Shown: positions 1-10,620 of the stretch, piece by piece
How positions within the stretch are numbered: position 1 is the stretch's first letter
Layout: each line of letters begins with the position of its first letter
Source: Fasciolopsis buskii
Taxonomy: Eukaryota; Platyhelminthes; Trematoda; Plagiorchiida; Fasciolidae
NCBI GenBank assembly: GCA_008360955.1
Contig: LUCM01001910.1
Location: 193,031-257,030 of the forward strand
Length of the DNA stretch: 64,000 bases
Direction of reading: 5' to 3'
Notes under the pieces: generated by a model
The model's database searches: none
What the model saw: the letters and a program-made list of their open reading frames with translations, nothing else
Told to the model about the DNA's origin: nothing
Position numbers and translations under genes: made by a program

Positions 1-760
1 ATGCTTATTTTGTCATTAAGGACCACCAATTCAAGTACGAACCAAACAGGTTCACGATGAATGATGTGGTTTCCCTGGTTCATAACATCGTCAAATTTTT
101 GGATGCATCTGCAAAACTGTCCGGTGTGTTTTCTAAGATTTTTTCTCTGCATTCTACTCTCTTCCGCGGTCTTTACTTGTTCGCAATCTCGAACACTTCG
201 TGTCCCAAAAGCCTCTTGGCATGGATTTCAGACTATTTCACCAACAGAACTCAGTGCACAAGACTGGGAAGAAACAAATTTACCCAGTTGGTAGATAATT
301 CTGGAGTCCTTTCTTTTTATTTGTCTTCAGCATACATCAGCGACCTACATGCTAATTCTCTTGGCCAATTACAGAAATATGCGGATGACTGTGCAGTCTG
401 TCAGTCTGTATCTGGAACTGAAGATTTCCTGAATTTTTCCGTCAACTTGTCTCTCATGATTTTTCTCTTCGCTGAGGCTTAAATCTTAATTTGTCAAAAT
501 GTATCGAAGGTTTGTTTACTTCTTCTCGGTTTGCTTACCCGGCTGACCCTTCTCTTAATAACAGAGAACCACTAACTAGGGTAGATTTTGTACTTATGAA
601 TTACCGTTGATCAGAACTTAAGATGGTCCTCTCACATTTCCTATTGTGTAAAAAAATCTTAAAAGAATATCCTACCAGGAGACGTTCTACCTTCTGTTCT
701 AAGCCCTTTCCACAAATAGCTACAGGAATTCGCCTGTTCCCCACTTAGTCCGAAATCTCA
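1..760 (+). pseudogene. Jockey/CR1-like non-LTR retrotransposon, RT remnant
   Basis: Decayed reverse transcriptase of a non-LTR (LINE) element, cut by the window's left edge. The frame at 57-482 keeps the fingers/palm order of jockey/CR1-type RTs: a segment like SLLAWISDYFTNRTQ, followed by KYADDCAV at about 382-405, which carries the catalytic (Y)ADD box. After a frameshift near 480, a segment reading LNLNLSKCIEGLF at about 480-520 fits the block just after YADD, and traces continue to about 720. The motif-A region is badly eroded: the first catalytic Asp is not visible where a segment resembling GVFSKIFSLHS stands. With several frame changes and no intact long frame, it cannot make an active enzyme. 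Clade assignment (jockey versus CR1) is uncertain. It differs from the RTE copies elsewhere in this window. Confidence 0.72.
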
Positions 761-2290
761 TTAATCGAGAACAGATCATGACCGATCTTGTACACAACCT
801 CTCGTGAATTGCAAATATTTACTATTCGATACTCTTTTTCCCCAAATCAGTATTCTGATCAAGTGGCGAACCCATCCGCTTGACTGAAATGCAGATACCT
901 ATGTAGGCAAAAGTCCAAACAATACAATGCAATACAATACCTACGGATAACTCTACAAATGAAGATTGATTATTTCACACCCTATTCCAATAGCACAAAA
1001 TAAGTGGTTATTTTGAAGAAAATGTCTGCTCCTCTCGACTGCGTGAGAAGCCAATCCATCCCTTCCCCCCCTACCTCAGAGGTATGATCACGTGGAATTC
1101 GTGCTTATTTTTACACGCCAAATTTCACTTTCAGCCAGAAATCTTGCATTTTCAAACTGATAACATCTGGCAGACAAGCGACCGACTCACATGGTTTGAT
1201 CGGGGCGCCCAAGGACAAACCAACGGCTGCGTAGGCTTCCATCTTTCAGTATTCAGATATACGTGAAAAGCAATTCGGCACACCGATTGGGAAACTTAAA
1301 ACCAGACCAATCAGACAATGTTTCCACTGATAACTGTAATTAATAACCGATAAAGGAAACATGTCTGCTGAGCGCGAAATACGACTAGAAGAAACAAACT
1401 GTTGCCAAGACTGAGATAGCAATTGGCTCACTGATACGATAACTATGAACCTCCATGAGTAGGTTTTTACTTCGATTTTTTAAACTGTAACTTTGGCCAC
1501 ACAGTGGAATGAAGAAGTTCGGTTCGTAATCACTCTCGAGAGCAAACAGAAACGTGACATCAAATCTACCTGAAGCCCAGCCGGAAATTGTTTCTCAACT
1601 GTTGCTGTCTTCTCGTTGTCTCCTTTTGCGTTGCTTGGGTTGAGGTCCGTCTAAAGCCGCTGGATAATTCATTACCGCTCGTTATTAAGTTTGGCCGGAT
1701 TCCACATACCGACTTCAAGTACATACGATTAATGAAAAGGCATCAACCTTGATTCTTCCATTCATCCATCTTTTGCCACGTTTTGAACCAACCTCAAAAA
1801 GATGTTGACCAAAGTTTATGAGTATTACAAATGAGTTCAGATACTGTAACTTGTAAATGTCACGACATTCGCACGCAAGTCACTTTTGTCAGTAAACCGT
1901 GCGTGCGTGTTCAAGTTTATCTTGTTCTGGGCTATGGACCGGATAATTCGCAACATTCATACGCAGAGATCTTAGCCATAAACAAATGAGATACAATGTA
2001 AGTTTTGTGGGATCGCCAGTGTTTTCGCACGGTTATGGGCTTCCACCGATCTTCTGTATGTGTGTGCACGTATCGCGAGGTGGACAACGCACGAAGATTT
2101 CGATATTTGAACTAGATTTCTACTTTTCTTCATTTGTAAGTGCGCCGCTCAGTCATTACTGATCCACCGCAGAAAATTAGGCAATCGAGCATTCTACCTA
2201 GTTCTCACAAATCCCGCCATACATGTCCAGACGAGTGGCTCAAATCGTGTTCCATTCTCACCGAATGGAGTTTCGTCACTGTGCTCCACT
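761..2290. other. Unassigned intergenic stretch
   Basis: No recognisable gene or repeat family. Open frames are 60 codons or a little more, as expected by chance. A short degenerate run of AATAC/AATGC pentamers lies at about 918-945, resembling the longer run at 26.36 kb. Confidence 0.5.
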
Positions 2291-2482
2291 CTTTTTACCT
2301 TTTTTATCTCTTATCTTTTACTTCCTTTATTAATGAAATAACAATGTACATCAATTTTCAGGAAGGGGGCCGCGGCTAGCAGAGGTCTAGCAGTCGGGGA
2401 AGTTGACCGGTGGTGGGAGGAATCGAACTCGCGACCTTCACTTCCAAACGCCACGACCTTATCCGTTTGGCCACCGTCGGCG
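2291..2482 (-). repeat. tRNA-derived SINE, family A copy 1
   Basis: One of the best family A copies. Read on the minus strand it starts with a tRNA-like head: an A box (TGGCCAAACGG, 2463-2473) and a B box (AGTTCGATTCC, about 2419-2429) about 35 bases apart. A fixed body follows (GGTCAACTTCCCC, then CCGCGGCCCCCTTCCTGAAAA), and then a conserved tail, TTATTTCATTAATAAAGGAAG, near 2310-2345. The spaced boxes show an RNA polymerase III promoter of tRNA origin. It is non-coding; short open frames across it (2311-2634) are shadows. Confidence 0.82.
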
Positions 2483-3895
2483 TCTCTAGAGGCACACTCC
2501 ACTTCTCGTAAATGCGGCTTCGTTTTGCGGTTCCACCCGGTAGGGAAAATGTCAATCTGGACCAGCCTAGTTCCAATTTTCCACGATATCGTCTTCCCAA
2601 CGAACTGACGGAAATCGTCTAACTTGCTGACCACAAGCGTAGGTGACTTGCCATGATGCCCGAAAATATATCACACAAAGGTCACGCTATGAATCCTAGA
2701 TGTTAATTTAGGGCTTTCAGGTCCAATTCGGCCAGTTCAGACATTGCAACCGATATCCGGTGTTATGAACCCTCTACGGTTCACAGAGCACGTCATCTAC
2801 TGAATGAATAAGCGCACGTCTATAGGCATCCAACGTTAGCGATTGATAAGCGCAGACCGATCGAGCCAACGGGCCATGAAGCGGGGACAATTCGTTTGCA
2901 GTGTGTGTGGTAGTGGGCGAACGGTGTGTTTGTGTATATGTACACTTGTGCGTGTGTATATATATATAAGGTAACTGATCCTTCGTTCAGTCTGCAGCAT
3001 CATTCGGCCTTTGTCCGCGCCATCTCCCTCCGATTAAACCAGCACGAATTCTGATCAGAAATGTGCATTCCCGCTTAACTACCGAATGAATGCGGATGTT
3101 TACGCGGAGGGCAGTAAAAACAGAACATTCTGACAACGCGAATGTCGCTTTTGTTTTTCGCGGATAGTCACCAAGGCACAACGCAAAGACATCATTGTGG
3201 AACTAATTAAGAAGGTGTGTTGACAACAAACAGCATTAAAAATGAAACTTAAGCGCACATCCTTTCAGTGATTTTGGACAAGCTGGGTCTTCGAGCCGGC
3301 ATAGTCAAATACCGACTTTACCCATACGTTCCAACCGAACACATCTTGCCACACACACACACACACACACAAGCACTACATTTAGAGTGATTTCTCAAAA
3401 TGACTTCGTAGTAGCTGGCTGGGATACTGATACGTGAAACAGCAGTACACGGGAATAACCGACTATAGAAGATACGCTTAATTCCAGCAAATAGAAATCT
3501 CGTTAGGGTTTATTTAAATGCCGTTGATGCTTGCACCAACTAGACAGGGTCATCACTGGGAGAATACCTTTCGGGTCAACGGCAATCGCGGACTCTTCGC
3601 TTTTCCCGTTCGATACTAGCCGCGATTATGTTTGGCTAGTTTTAGTGAAGTAGCTAAACCGAACAGTCTCACTTGATTTGCAAGTCGGCTCATCCTATAA
3701 GCTGGTCATGTGAACGAATAAGTGGGATCACTTCACTCAAAGAGGATTTAGACAGCCTAGTAAGTGACAGCTCGAAAACCGCGAATCATTCTTCTCTTTA
3801 AAAAAAATCACTTTAGTTTCCAGAAGGTATTTCATTCATTATTGTGTTCATTATCTGAGACAGGGAGTCTGCTTTTTGAAAAATATTACGATTGA
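2483..3895. other. Unassigned stretch with two dinucleotide microsatellites
   Basis: No gene recognised. It holds a mixed TG/TA tract at about 2905-2970 and an (AC)n tract of about 11 units at 3350-3371. A minus-strand frame at 2987-3181 has no recognisable product. Confidence 0.5.
3350..3371. repeat. (AC)n microsatellite
   Basis: Uninterrupted AC dinucleotide tract of about 11 units. It is a simple sequence repeat with no coding context. Confidence 0.95.
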
Positions 3896-4590
3896 CTAGT
3901 AGAGAAAGAAGACCACTAATGTGGGATGTCAACATTTCCTACGACTCTTTTCAACAGCTTACGTAAAACAATTTGTGATCTATATAATATTCATTTACAA
4001 ACTGTAGCGAATGGGCATAAATCTGATCACCAGCGAAATATCTGACAAACACCAAACACACAGTTGACCCCATTTCATATCAGGACCAAATGATCTAAGA
4101 AGTGTATAAGAAAATTGTTTTTAATTGTGAATAATATCATATAAATAACACAGCGTTGTTGGTAGATGTGATGCGCCAGCATTTGGACTACCGTGGGTGG
4201 CATTCCTCGAGGCAAGTTTTACAATCAAATTTAATTGTAAAACTTGCTTTGGCGCATTACATCTACCAACAACGCTGTGTTATTAACTTTATATCATTCA
4301 CAATTGATCCCATTTGGTGTTTGAAACCCCCATTACATAATACTGATAGAAAGATTCTAGCCTTCAGTGAAGCAATGCTAATCCGATTGCCTAAGCCAGC
4401 TCTTTGTATGCGAACGCTATTAACACAGACTTTGCGTTTTCCACGGGGATGACGTCATGTGTTGTTGTAGTGAACTTAACCTCCATGCCCGTTCACAGCA
4501 GTTTACAACTGAGTATAATATACGATTCACAAATTGTTTTACGTAGGCGATTGAAAAGAGTATTGGTCTTCTTTCTCCGCTATTCCTAAC
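3896..4590. repeat. Large imperfect palindrome (foldback) centred near 4,228
   Basis: Two long arms face each other across a centre near 4228. The innermost pair is GCAAGTTTTACAAT (from 4211) against its complement ending about 4246. The best pair is 35 bases (4144-4178 against 4250-4284) with a single mismatch, and similarity continues outward to about 4120 and 4308. Further out, CGTAAAACAATTTGTGA (from 3962) pairs with TCACAAATTGTTTTACG (4527-4543), and GAGAAAGAAGACC (3902-3914) pairs with GGTCTTCTTTCTC near 4565-4577. The left arm has about 32 extra bases at 4179-4210, and the middle of the arms is diverged. No transposase frame is visible. It may be a foldback element, a MITE-like element or an inverted duplication. 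A 98-codon frame on the right arm is not thought to be a gene. Confidence 0.85.
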
Positions 4591-6285
4591 TGGGTAAAGG
4601 ATACCCATGGTTTCAAATATTATACTATCAAAGTGGATGACGAAGATGCTCAGTAACAGTGACCCAAACGAGTCAGAACAACCGCACAGGGAAATCCACA
4701 GTCGTGGATAAAGGAAGCCTTATCGTCAAAAAAGTATATCGTTATGGGCTCCTAAGTGAGCAGATCAGCCTCAGATCATCATAATCTCGTCAAACAAAAA
4801 TGAGAGATAGAGACAGAGATGAAGTTAGACAGGAAGGGAGGAGTAGTGAATGATTAAGTGCTTTGGTTAGTCAATCCGTTAGCGCTTTTCAAACAAGCAA
4901 TTCCCAAAGCAGACCAGGAATGTCTTTCTGGACAGGTTTCACGGTCTTGCCTAAGAGTGATTTGGAAAAGTACAATTAGCGTGGCTGGTTGAGTCACGAA
5001 TGCGATTGCCGTCACGTGATCATCTTGTCAAAGTGATGGTGTAATCATCGTCTGGACCATCCTGATGCCCGATTGGCTAAAGGCTCATTTGCCAAATGAC
5101 ATCGCTGTGTAAACGAAACAAGGAAGAGGTAGACGATTAGTCTCTAGAATGAACAAGGCATTTCATCAGTTTTGTGCACCATTCCACGATGTTTATCAAT
5201 GGTGCCTTGATATGAGGCGGATCGACTCTTACTCGTCCAGAGTTTATTTATCGTATCTTTAAGAAATGAATGATAAATCAGCTTTGTTCACAAGTTGCTA
5301 AGCGGATTCTCGTTATTTTCCGGCGGCTTACCTTTTCGATCACGCGCCGAAAGGAAAAATAACTGTTTTAAATGAAAACTATAGACCCAGAATTCACGGG
5401 TGAACAGACAGAACCATTTCAAAGTTATGCGTGGATGTAGGAAATTACCAGTGCGATAGATCGATATATTTTTTTGTTTTGGAATTATCGGTAACGGATG
5501 AAATTCCCTCGATAGCCGCGAAAAAAGACTAATAGAGTAATTCTTATTAATCGAGTCAGAGTGAATGCGGTCCCAACGAAAGTCACGCATCTCTGATTGA
5601 ACCGGAAACATTTTGGATGACCTTGAATTTGTCTACAATGGATTGTTCGTTCAGAAGGCCTGGAGAAACTTAGAAACGGTTTCATAAACATTTACAAAGT
5701 CGTAATTTGAAACAGACGAATTGCATGGTTGATGTAAACATCACGAAGTTAAGCAACTTTTTTCAAGCAAACGCGAATCATCCACTTTCATCGAGATAGA
5801 GAATTGCCGAAAATGTTGTGCATCACCAGCCAAATACGGTCACTCAAGTATCGATCGAAGTTTTCCGAATGAATGAAGCCATACTTTGTAAATCAAACCT
5901 ATTACTGTCGGTAGAATGCAGAACGGAAAAACAGTATACTTATTAAGCAAACAAAAGTGAACTCAGCGAATTAAATCGAATGAGCAACATTGCACTTATT
6001 GGACAAATGGTAAACCAGTGAGCTTCCATGAACAAGGGGTCAGATATATGAGTTATTTATATGAGGATCAAGTTTTGTGTGACTATTGCTGTAAGTATAC
6101 ATTCGACCATCCCGGTTCTAGTCAATGAATTAGTTTCGCCGATTACCTTCCAAGTGGAGCGAACAGTTCAGGCGCGCAAAATACGAAAGACGTCTTGACG
6201 TAATTTGATGTTTTGTGCGGGTTAAGTTAAATTTGGACGACCGGTAACCACTTATCAACGGGCTTTGGTTGTGGTCGCCACCTAA
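4591..6285. other. Unassigned intergenic stretch
   Basis: No product or repeat family recognised. Two overlapping minus-strand frames (5288-5611 and 5485-5691) have no familiar motif and lie in different phases, as chance frames do. Confidence 0.5.
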
Positions 6286-7425
6286 CATCATCCACTCAAA
6301 CAGAAAAAAAGACAGGGTACAGTAAAAAATCGATTGTAAAACAGTAGGTTGAAGGAGTATAGAGAAAAACAAAGAGTTTGAATGCAAGAACGTCACCGAT
6401 CGCGATACTGAGCCATAACATCTATTGTCTCCGATCTTCGTTTCTAATGATCTCGTGGACACTAACCCGGTAGTCCAATTGCTTCCACAAGAGCCAGTCC
6501 GCTAATTAGAGCTGTCAAAATTTTTATCTCAATCTTCGGCTGATCACGTTGAACTATCATCCAAACTCAACATCCGAAACACAGGTACAATACCGCCTAG
6601 ATGATCGATAAGAACCTGAAACTCACTTCGGTTTCCCTTCAGCAGCACAAAATCGTCCGCATACTTTAAGTCAAATAGTTTCCTATCTGAGCAAATATCA
6701 ATATCACTTTACTCGTAAGAGGTTAGGACTATCCCCAAAAGCATCTCGACGACAAAGTTAAACAGAAAAGATGAAAGGGGGCAATCCTGAGGAACACCAC
6801 TTCTCGTTGTGAACTCGGGTGGAAGACCGCCGTAAGCACGAATTTGCCGATTGTAGACAGAAACCACAGGCCCACGAAACATGCACTCACCTGTCAAAAA
6901 GTGAAAATTAAGTCAATTCAACCGTGACTAGGACGGAAACCGGCTTGGTTTTCATGCTCACGCCTTTCGCGAATATCAGATAAACGGCAGAGGATAATGC
7001 CCACGAGCACTTTCGATGCAATACATATCTAACTAATCATTGGGACTTTCAAATGGGGATTTACCACATTTCCCGCAAGTCGATACAATGATCAATTTGC
7101 ACCAATCCTTATCAATCCCTTCCCTTGCCCAGATTGATTCCAGGAGTTTTGGTAATTAAGATTTTAACGCTTCGCCACCATCCTTGAAGAAGGATGGGGG
7201 CATTCCATCTGGTTCAGCTACCTTACATCTCCTCAGAACACCTATCTCCCTGAGTACTTCCATTTTCGATGGAAGGTTGGTATCCACCTGCCATTCGTTA
7301 CTTGCAGGCATAAATGGAAGGAATTATCCATCAATAATAATCCCAATGTATTACTTCTTGAAATTCCTTACAAATATAATTCGTTCATTAATGCCTAAAG
7401 TAGTTCAAGCGAATCAAAAATAAAT
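6286..7425 (-). pseudogene. RTE-like non-LTR retrotransposon, RT and C-terminus, internally deleted
   Basis: Reverse transcriptase of an RTE-type LINE, 5'-truncated. In minus-strand order: a linker block (NEWQVDTNLPSKMEVLRE, near 7300-7250), the RT entry block (PDGMPPSFFKDGGE, near 7215-7175), the motif-B region (SGVPQDCPLSSFLFNFV, about 6790-6740) and the palm box LKYADDFVLL (about 6670-6645), where YADD is intact. A block like ETIDVMAQYRDR, which normally sits at the very C-terminus, then appears by about 6430. The connection domain and most of the C-terminal domain are therefore missing between about 6560 and 6480. The likely 3' end is the GGATGATG run at about 6290, like the GATGATG tail of the 43.6 kb copy. 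Stops at several positions and at least three frame changes make it dead. Confidence 0.85.
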
Positions 7426-7734
7426 GCTTGAATGTCGTCTTACCAACATCTGACCACTTGTGGATTTTTTGATGGCAATGTCCTCTCCCCACCCCAAGGA
7501 AAATGGTATTTCTTCCCTATCACCCTTCTTAACTGCCTCATGGTTGACATTTTTGCAGCTGACATCAATTCTTCTAATTCTCAATCGATCCAGTCACGTC
7601 ATTTACTATTCTCGGATAATGCACATCACGATTGCTAGTATATCATCCCGACGATTTTTTGTATTCCAATCGATCACGTGGTTGATGATAGTTGGCCAAG
7701 TTTGATAATATTCGTTCTGTGTGATGTGTGCAGA
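7426..7734. other. Unassigned spacer between two RTE fragments
   Basis: Separates a minus-strand and a plus-strand RTE fragment. It may hold eroded linker sequence of the minus-strand copy, but no block could be aligned with confidence. Confidence 0.4.
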
Positions 7735-8180
7735 TGGCCAATCCTGCTAACAAATTGGTTCTTCTTGTGAGACGTGAATATTTGGTCGTTTCTGTTTCAA
7801 TCAATTCACGTCCATCTGAAATCCTATGCATTTCCATTCAGTTGTTTGTCATTTGTTACGTGTGTACAGCAGCAGTTAGATGCGTATTGGTATACGTCTC
7901 GGTGACCGTGGCTTTTCATGATCGAGGAGCGAGTAATTTCGCTATTCGAATGTCGTTCTGTTCGTATTATTGGTAGAATATGGTCGGGTAATTTTCTCCG
8001 TAATTCAAACGTCAGGCGCAATTTTCTGTACCCTAAAACTTCACTTGTTGACGGGGATCTGGATTCGGACAGTGACGTGGTTGCCCATGTCCACAGTAAA
8101 CCATTTTCGCTGCATACTCTTCCGTTGGTCATTACTGGTCGAATAATGTGTCCAGGAGGCAAGCCGGTCACGTAATAAAA
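7735..8180 (+). pseudogene. RTE-like element, C-terminal domain fragment
   Basis: Only the region after the RT is present. AAVRCVLVYVSVTV (about 7868-7910) matches the block that in sister copies reads VRFVLLYGCETW. After a frameshift near 7915 the sequence reads ISLFECRSVRIIGRIW (about 7930-7980), the equivalent of VFDYRCLRSIARIGW at 43.05 kb. A weaker VVAHV segment near 8080 corresponds to LGHVLRM. Expected Cys, Trp and Gly residues are partly replaced, so this is an old copy. It lies next to a minus-strand RTE copy and is followed by a SINE. Confidence 0.68.
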
Positions 8181-8225
8181 TCCTATAGAAAATTAACCAG
8201 TAGATGGATTCGTGTAAGTCAAATC

Positions 8226-8405
8226 AGATTGTCGGCTGATCTCCACGAGATCCCTGTCAACCAGAATTTTAGTGACAGTAGGTGATCAGCCGCCAATCTA
8301 CGTAGCGTAACAACTTGGAAGTGGCGAGTTCGGATCCCTTTCATCGTCGGTCAACTTCCCCACCTCGGAGTCACATGCTGAGTGTGACCCACTTCTCGAA
8401 ATTGA
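8226..8405 (+). repeat. SINE family A, degenerate copy, with a 5' hairpin
   Basis: The B box (AGTTCGGATCC, 8327-8337) and the following body (GGTCAACTTCCCC, near 8356-8368) match family A. The A-box half is not clear. Its place is taken by an inverted repeat: AGATTGTCGGCTGATC (8226-8241) against GATCAGCCGCCAATCT (8284-8299), 15 of 16 bases paired. The 3' tail of the family is eroded. Confidence 0.6.
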
Positions 8406-8611
8406 AGTACTTTGTCATTCCAGTATTAAAAGAATGTTTTTAAATTAGAAAGACTAAAGTTTCGACCCACTGTTCCAGTCAGTGTAGTCATTGCATTCGA
8501 AATACTTTCCTTTTTTACACTTCTTAAAATAATTCATTATGTGACATGATCGCTCAACTCCCCATTAAGAAACCATGGAACCGCTGTATAACTGTTTCAT
8601 CCGACTTGTTA

Positions 8612-8714
8612 GCAATCATCAGCAGTGTATATCCACCGCGCCCGAACTGGCACGCAAACCCGGGATGAACGATTCTGAGTTGAACGCCTTAACCATTACG
8701 CTGCCGGGCAGGCT
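8612..8714 (-). repeat. Dispersed repeat family C, copy 1 (tRNA-like)
   Basis: About 100 bases shared with 56,825-56,925. Common blocks are AATCATCAGCAGTG, ATATCCACC, CCGAACTGG and CCTTAACCATTA. Read on the minus strand, the end contains TGGTTAAGGCG, which fits the pol III A-box pattern, but the expected B box is poor. It is possibly a second, older tRNA-derived SINE family; orientation is inferred from that A box only. Confidence 0.6.
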
Positions 8715-8730
8715 CTGAGCGGTTTTGTTG

Positions 8731-10423
8731 AACTTCATCGCATCATGTTCCACCTATCCGTTACTGAGTTGCACGGCCACGGACCGCTAGCGCGTAGCAA
8801 TCTACCCCTACTGGTAGATGAATTCTCTGCGGGTAGCCTAAGTACGAACGATTCGACTATCTTCGGTCCTCTTTTTTGTTTTGAGTAGAAGGTGTCTTGA
8901 GATAGCAAACGGAAAACTCACCGAATTGGTGCAAGTACAGTTGTTGTTAAAACTATGCGGAACAGATAGCTTCGTGGTCCTATCAGTTATAAGATTTATC
9001 GTATGTTGGTTTGGTTAGTTGGGCATCAGACATATGAAAACCGGACAAGATGCCGTGTTGCGACACGCATTCATTGAACAGGGACGATGAGACTTATTGG
9101 GCCAGAATCATTGTCTGAAAACCCTGGGTGACCACGATGCAAAGGTGTACTTTTACACTTGTCAGTGCAGCTGATGGCTATCAGTGCCAGAAGACTAAAA
9201 TCCTCGGTAGTTTCGCGATACACATTATCTGACCGCTGCAAACTAGTCGTATGCCAGATAACCTTCATTAAGGTGTGCATTACGTGAGCTCATTTGAACG
9301 CGTGACCTGTCGAACTGGAGAGTACAATTTTGAGTGAATATTTAAACTTCAGCATTTTTACCGTTTGTAACGATCGATCTCATCATTTGGTCTTGCGACA
9401 GAGAATGTCCAGATGGAAAATATTCCAAATAAATGATGCATGAATTCCTGACCGCGTACATGTACGCATGTTTCATCTTGGAGGAGAGAACAATCCGGAC
9501 AATCGGACAAAAGTCACTAGGTTCGAAGTTCACATTGACGGTGATCAGGAGCAAGTCGTGTATTTCCGAAAATCCGGACTGCAGGTTGAAATCAAATGTC
9601 TGATCCAAGCTCAATCCAGTTTAATCACGTGATCAAGATAAGAGTAACATAAAAACGGTGAAATTTTGTATGGAAGACGGTTGTCTACGATTTAAATACA
9701 TGGCGATAACAGTATCGATCTGTGGTTTTTCATTGGATTAGAAAAGAAAAGCTGAATAACTTATGGCATCCAGGTTCTAGGCATGTTTTTCACGGGAAAT
9801 GTTCATGAGTAAAACTGATACCATCCGATTTCTGAACAGTGTCAAAAGGATAAACTCTGAGCTTGTTTTGGATCAGGGTAGAACCATCCTAATTAAAAGA
9901 AGCCGACAATTTCTGTAGGGGATTCTAGTCTCAGTTTGCACCAACAGACTGTACGCAGCAATTTTCCCAGTTTGTATTTCCCACTGAAAAACCAGGTTCA
10001 GCCGCAGTTAGACAAAATGTGTAAGCAAGAGGAATTGTATCCGTGGGTGGTTCCCTCAAAAGCCGCAAGCGGAATACATGCCTTGTGGAATGGCAGAGGA
10101 ACGAGTTTGTTCTGCCTAGGGTACAACAATACTCAGTCAGAGTAAACAGCCAAAACGAAGCACTGTCACCGATTGTCGATCACCGAAGTGTTTTCGTGTG
10201 TATGTGTTTGCGTGTGTTTTTCGCTCACATAATTCGTATGTCCGTAATGTGTCACAGGATCAGTTTTAGTCGAAAAACAAAAAGAAGACGCACAAACGAT
10301 TTCGAACACCTCTTATGATGGTAGCATAAGGAAACGATCTGCATAAGCAGCGAAATACCCGAGTATGAATTTCGCGTTTATCGGCTGACACCGCCCATCC
10401 AGATCAAATTGGCAACTATGGAC
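8731..10423. other. Unassigned intergenic stretch
   Basis: Nothing recognised. Minus-strand frames at 9071-9280 and 9342-9614 and overlapping plus-strand frames at 9936-10318 have no familiar motifs. Confidence 0.5.
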
Positions 10424-10620
10424 TTACTACTACCACTACCACTGCTATTACTACTCCAACTACCATTACTGCTATTTCTATTACTATTACTACCACTAAC
10501 ACTATTACTACTACTACTACTTCTAGCACTACTATCACTGCTACCATCATACTACTACTAGTACTATTACTGTTACCACTTCTAATACTATTAGTATTAC
10601 TGCTACTACTGATACTACAG
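10424..10620. repeat. Degenerate (TAC)n trinucleotide microsatellite
   Basis: About 200 bases of interrupted TAC/ACT/ATT triplets. Because the unit is three bases, the minus strand stays open for 94 codons (10416-10700) and would encode a Val/Ile and Ser/Asn-rich low-complexity peptide. This is a by-product of the repeat, not a gene. Confidence 0.93.

Noticed and set aside
4156..4608. Frames of 61-98 codons across the 4.2 kb palindrome
   Set aside because: They exist on both strands within an inverted repeat and have no recognisable domain.
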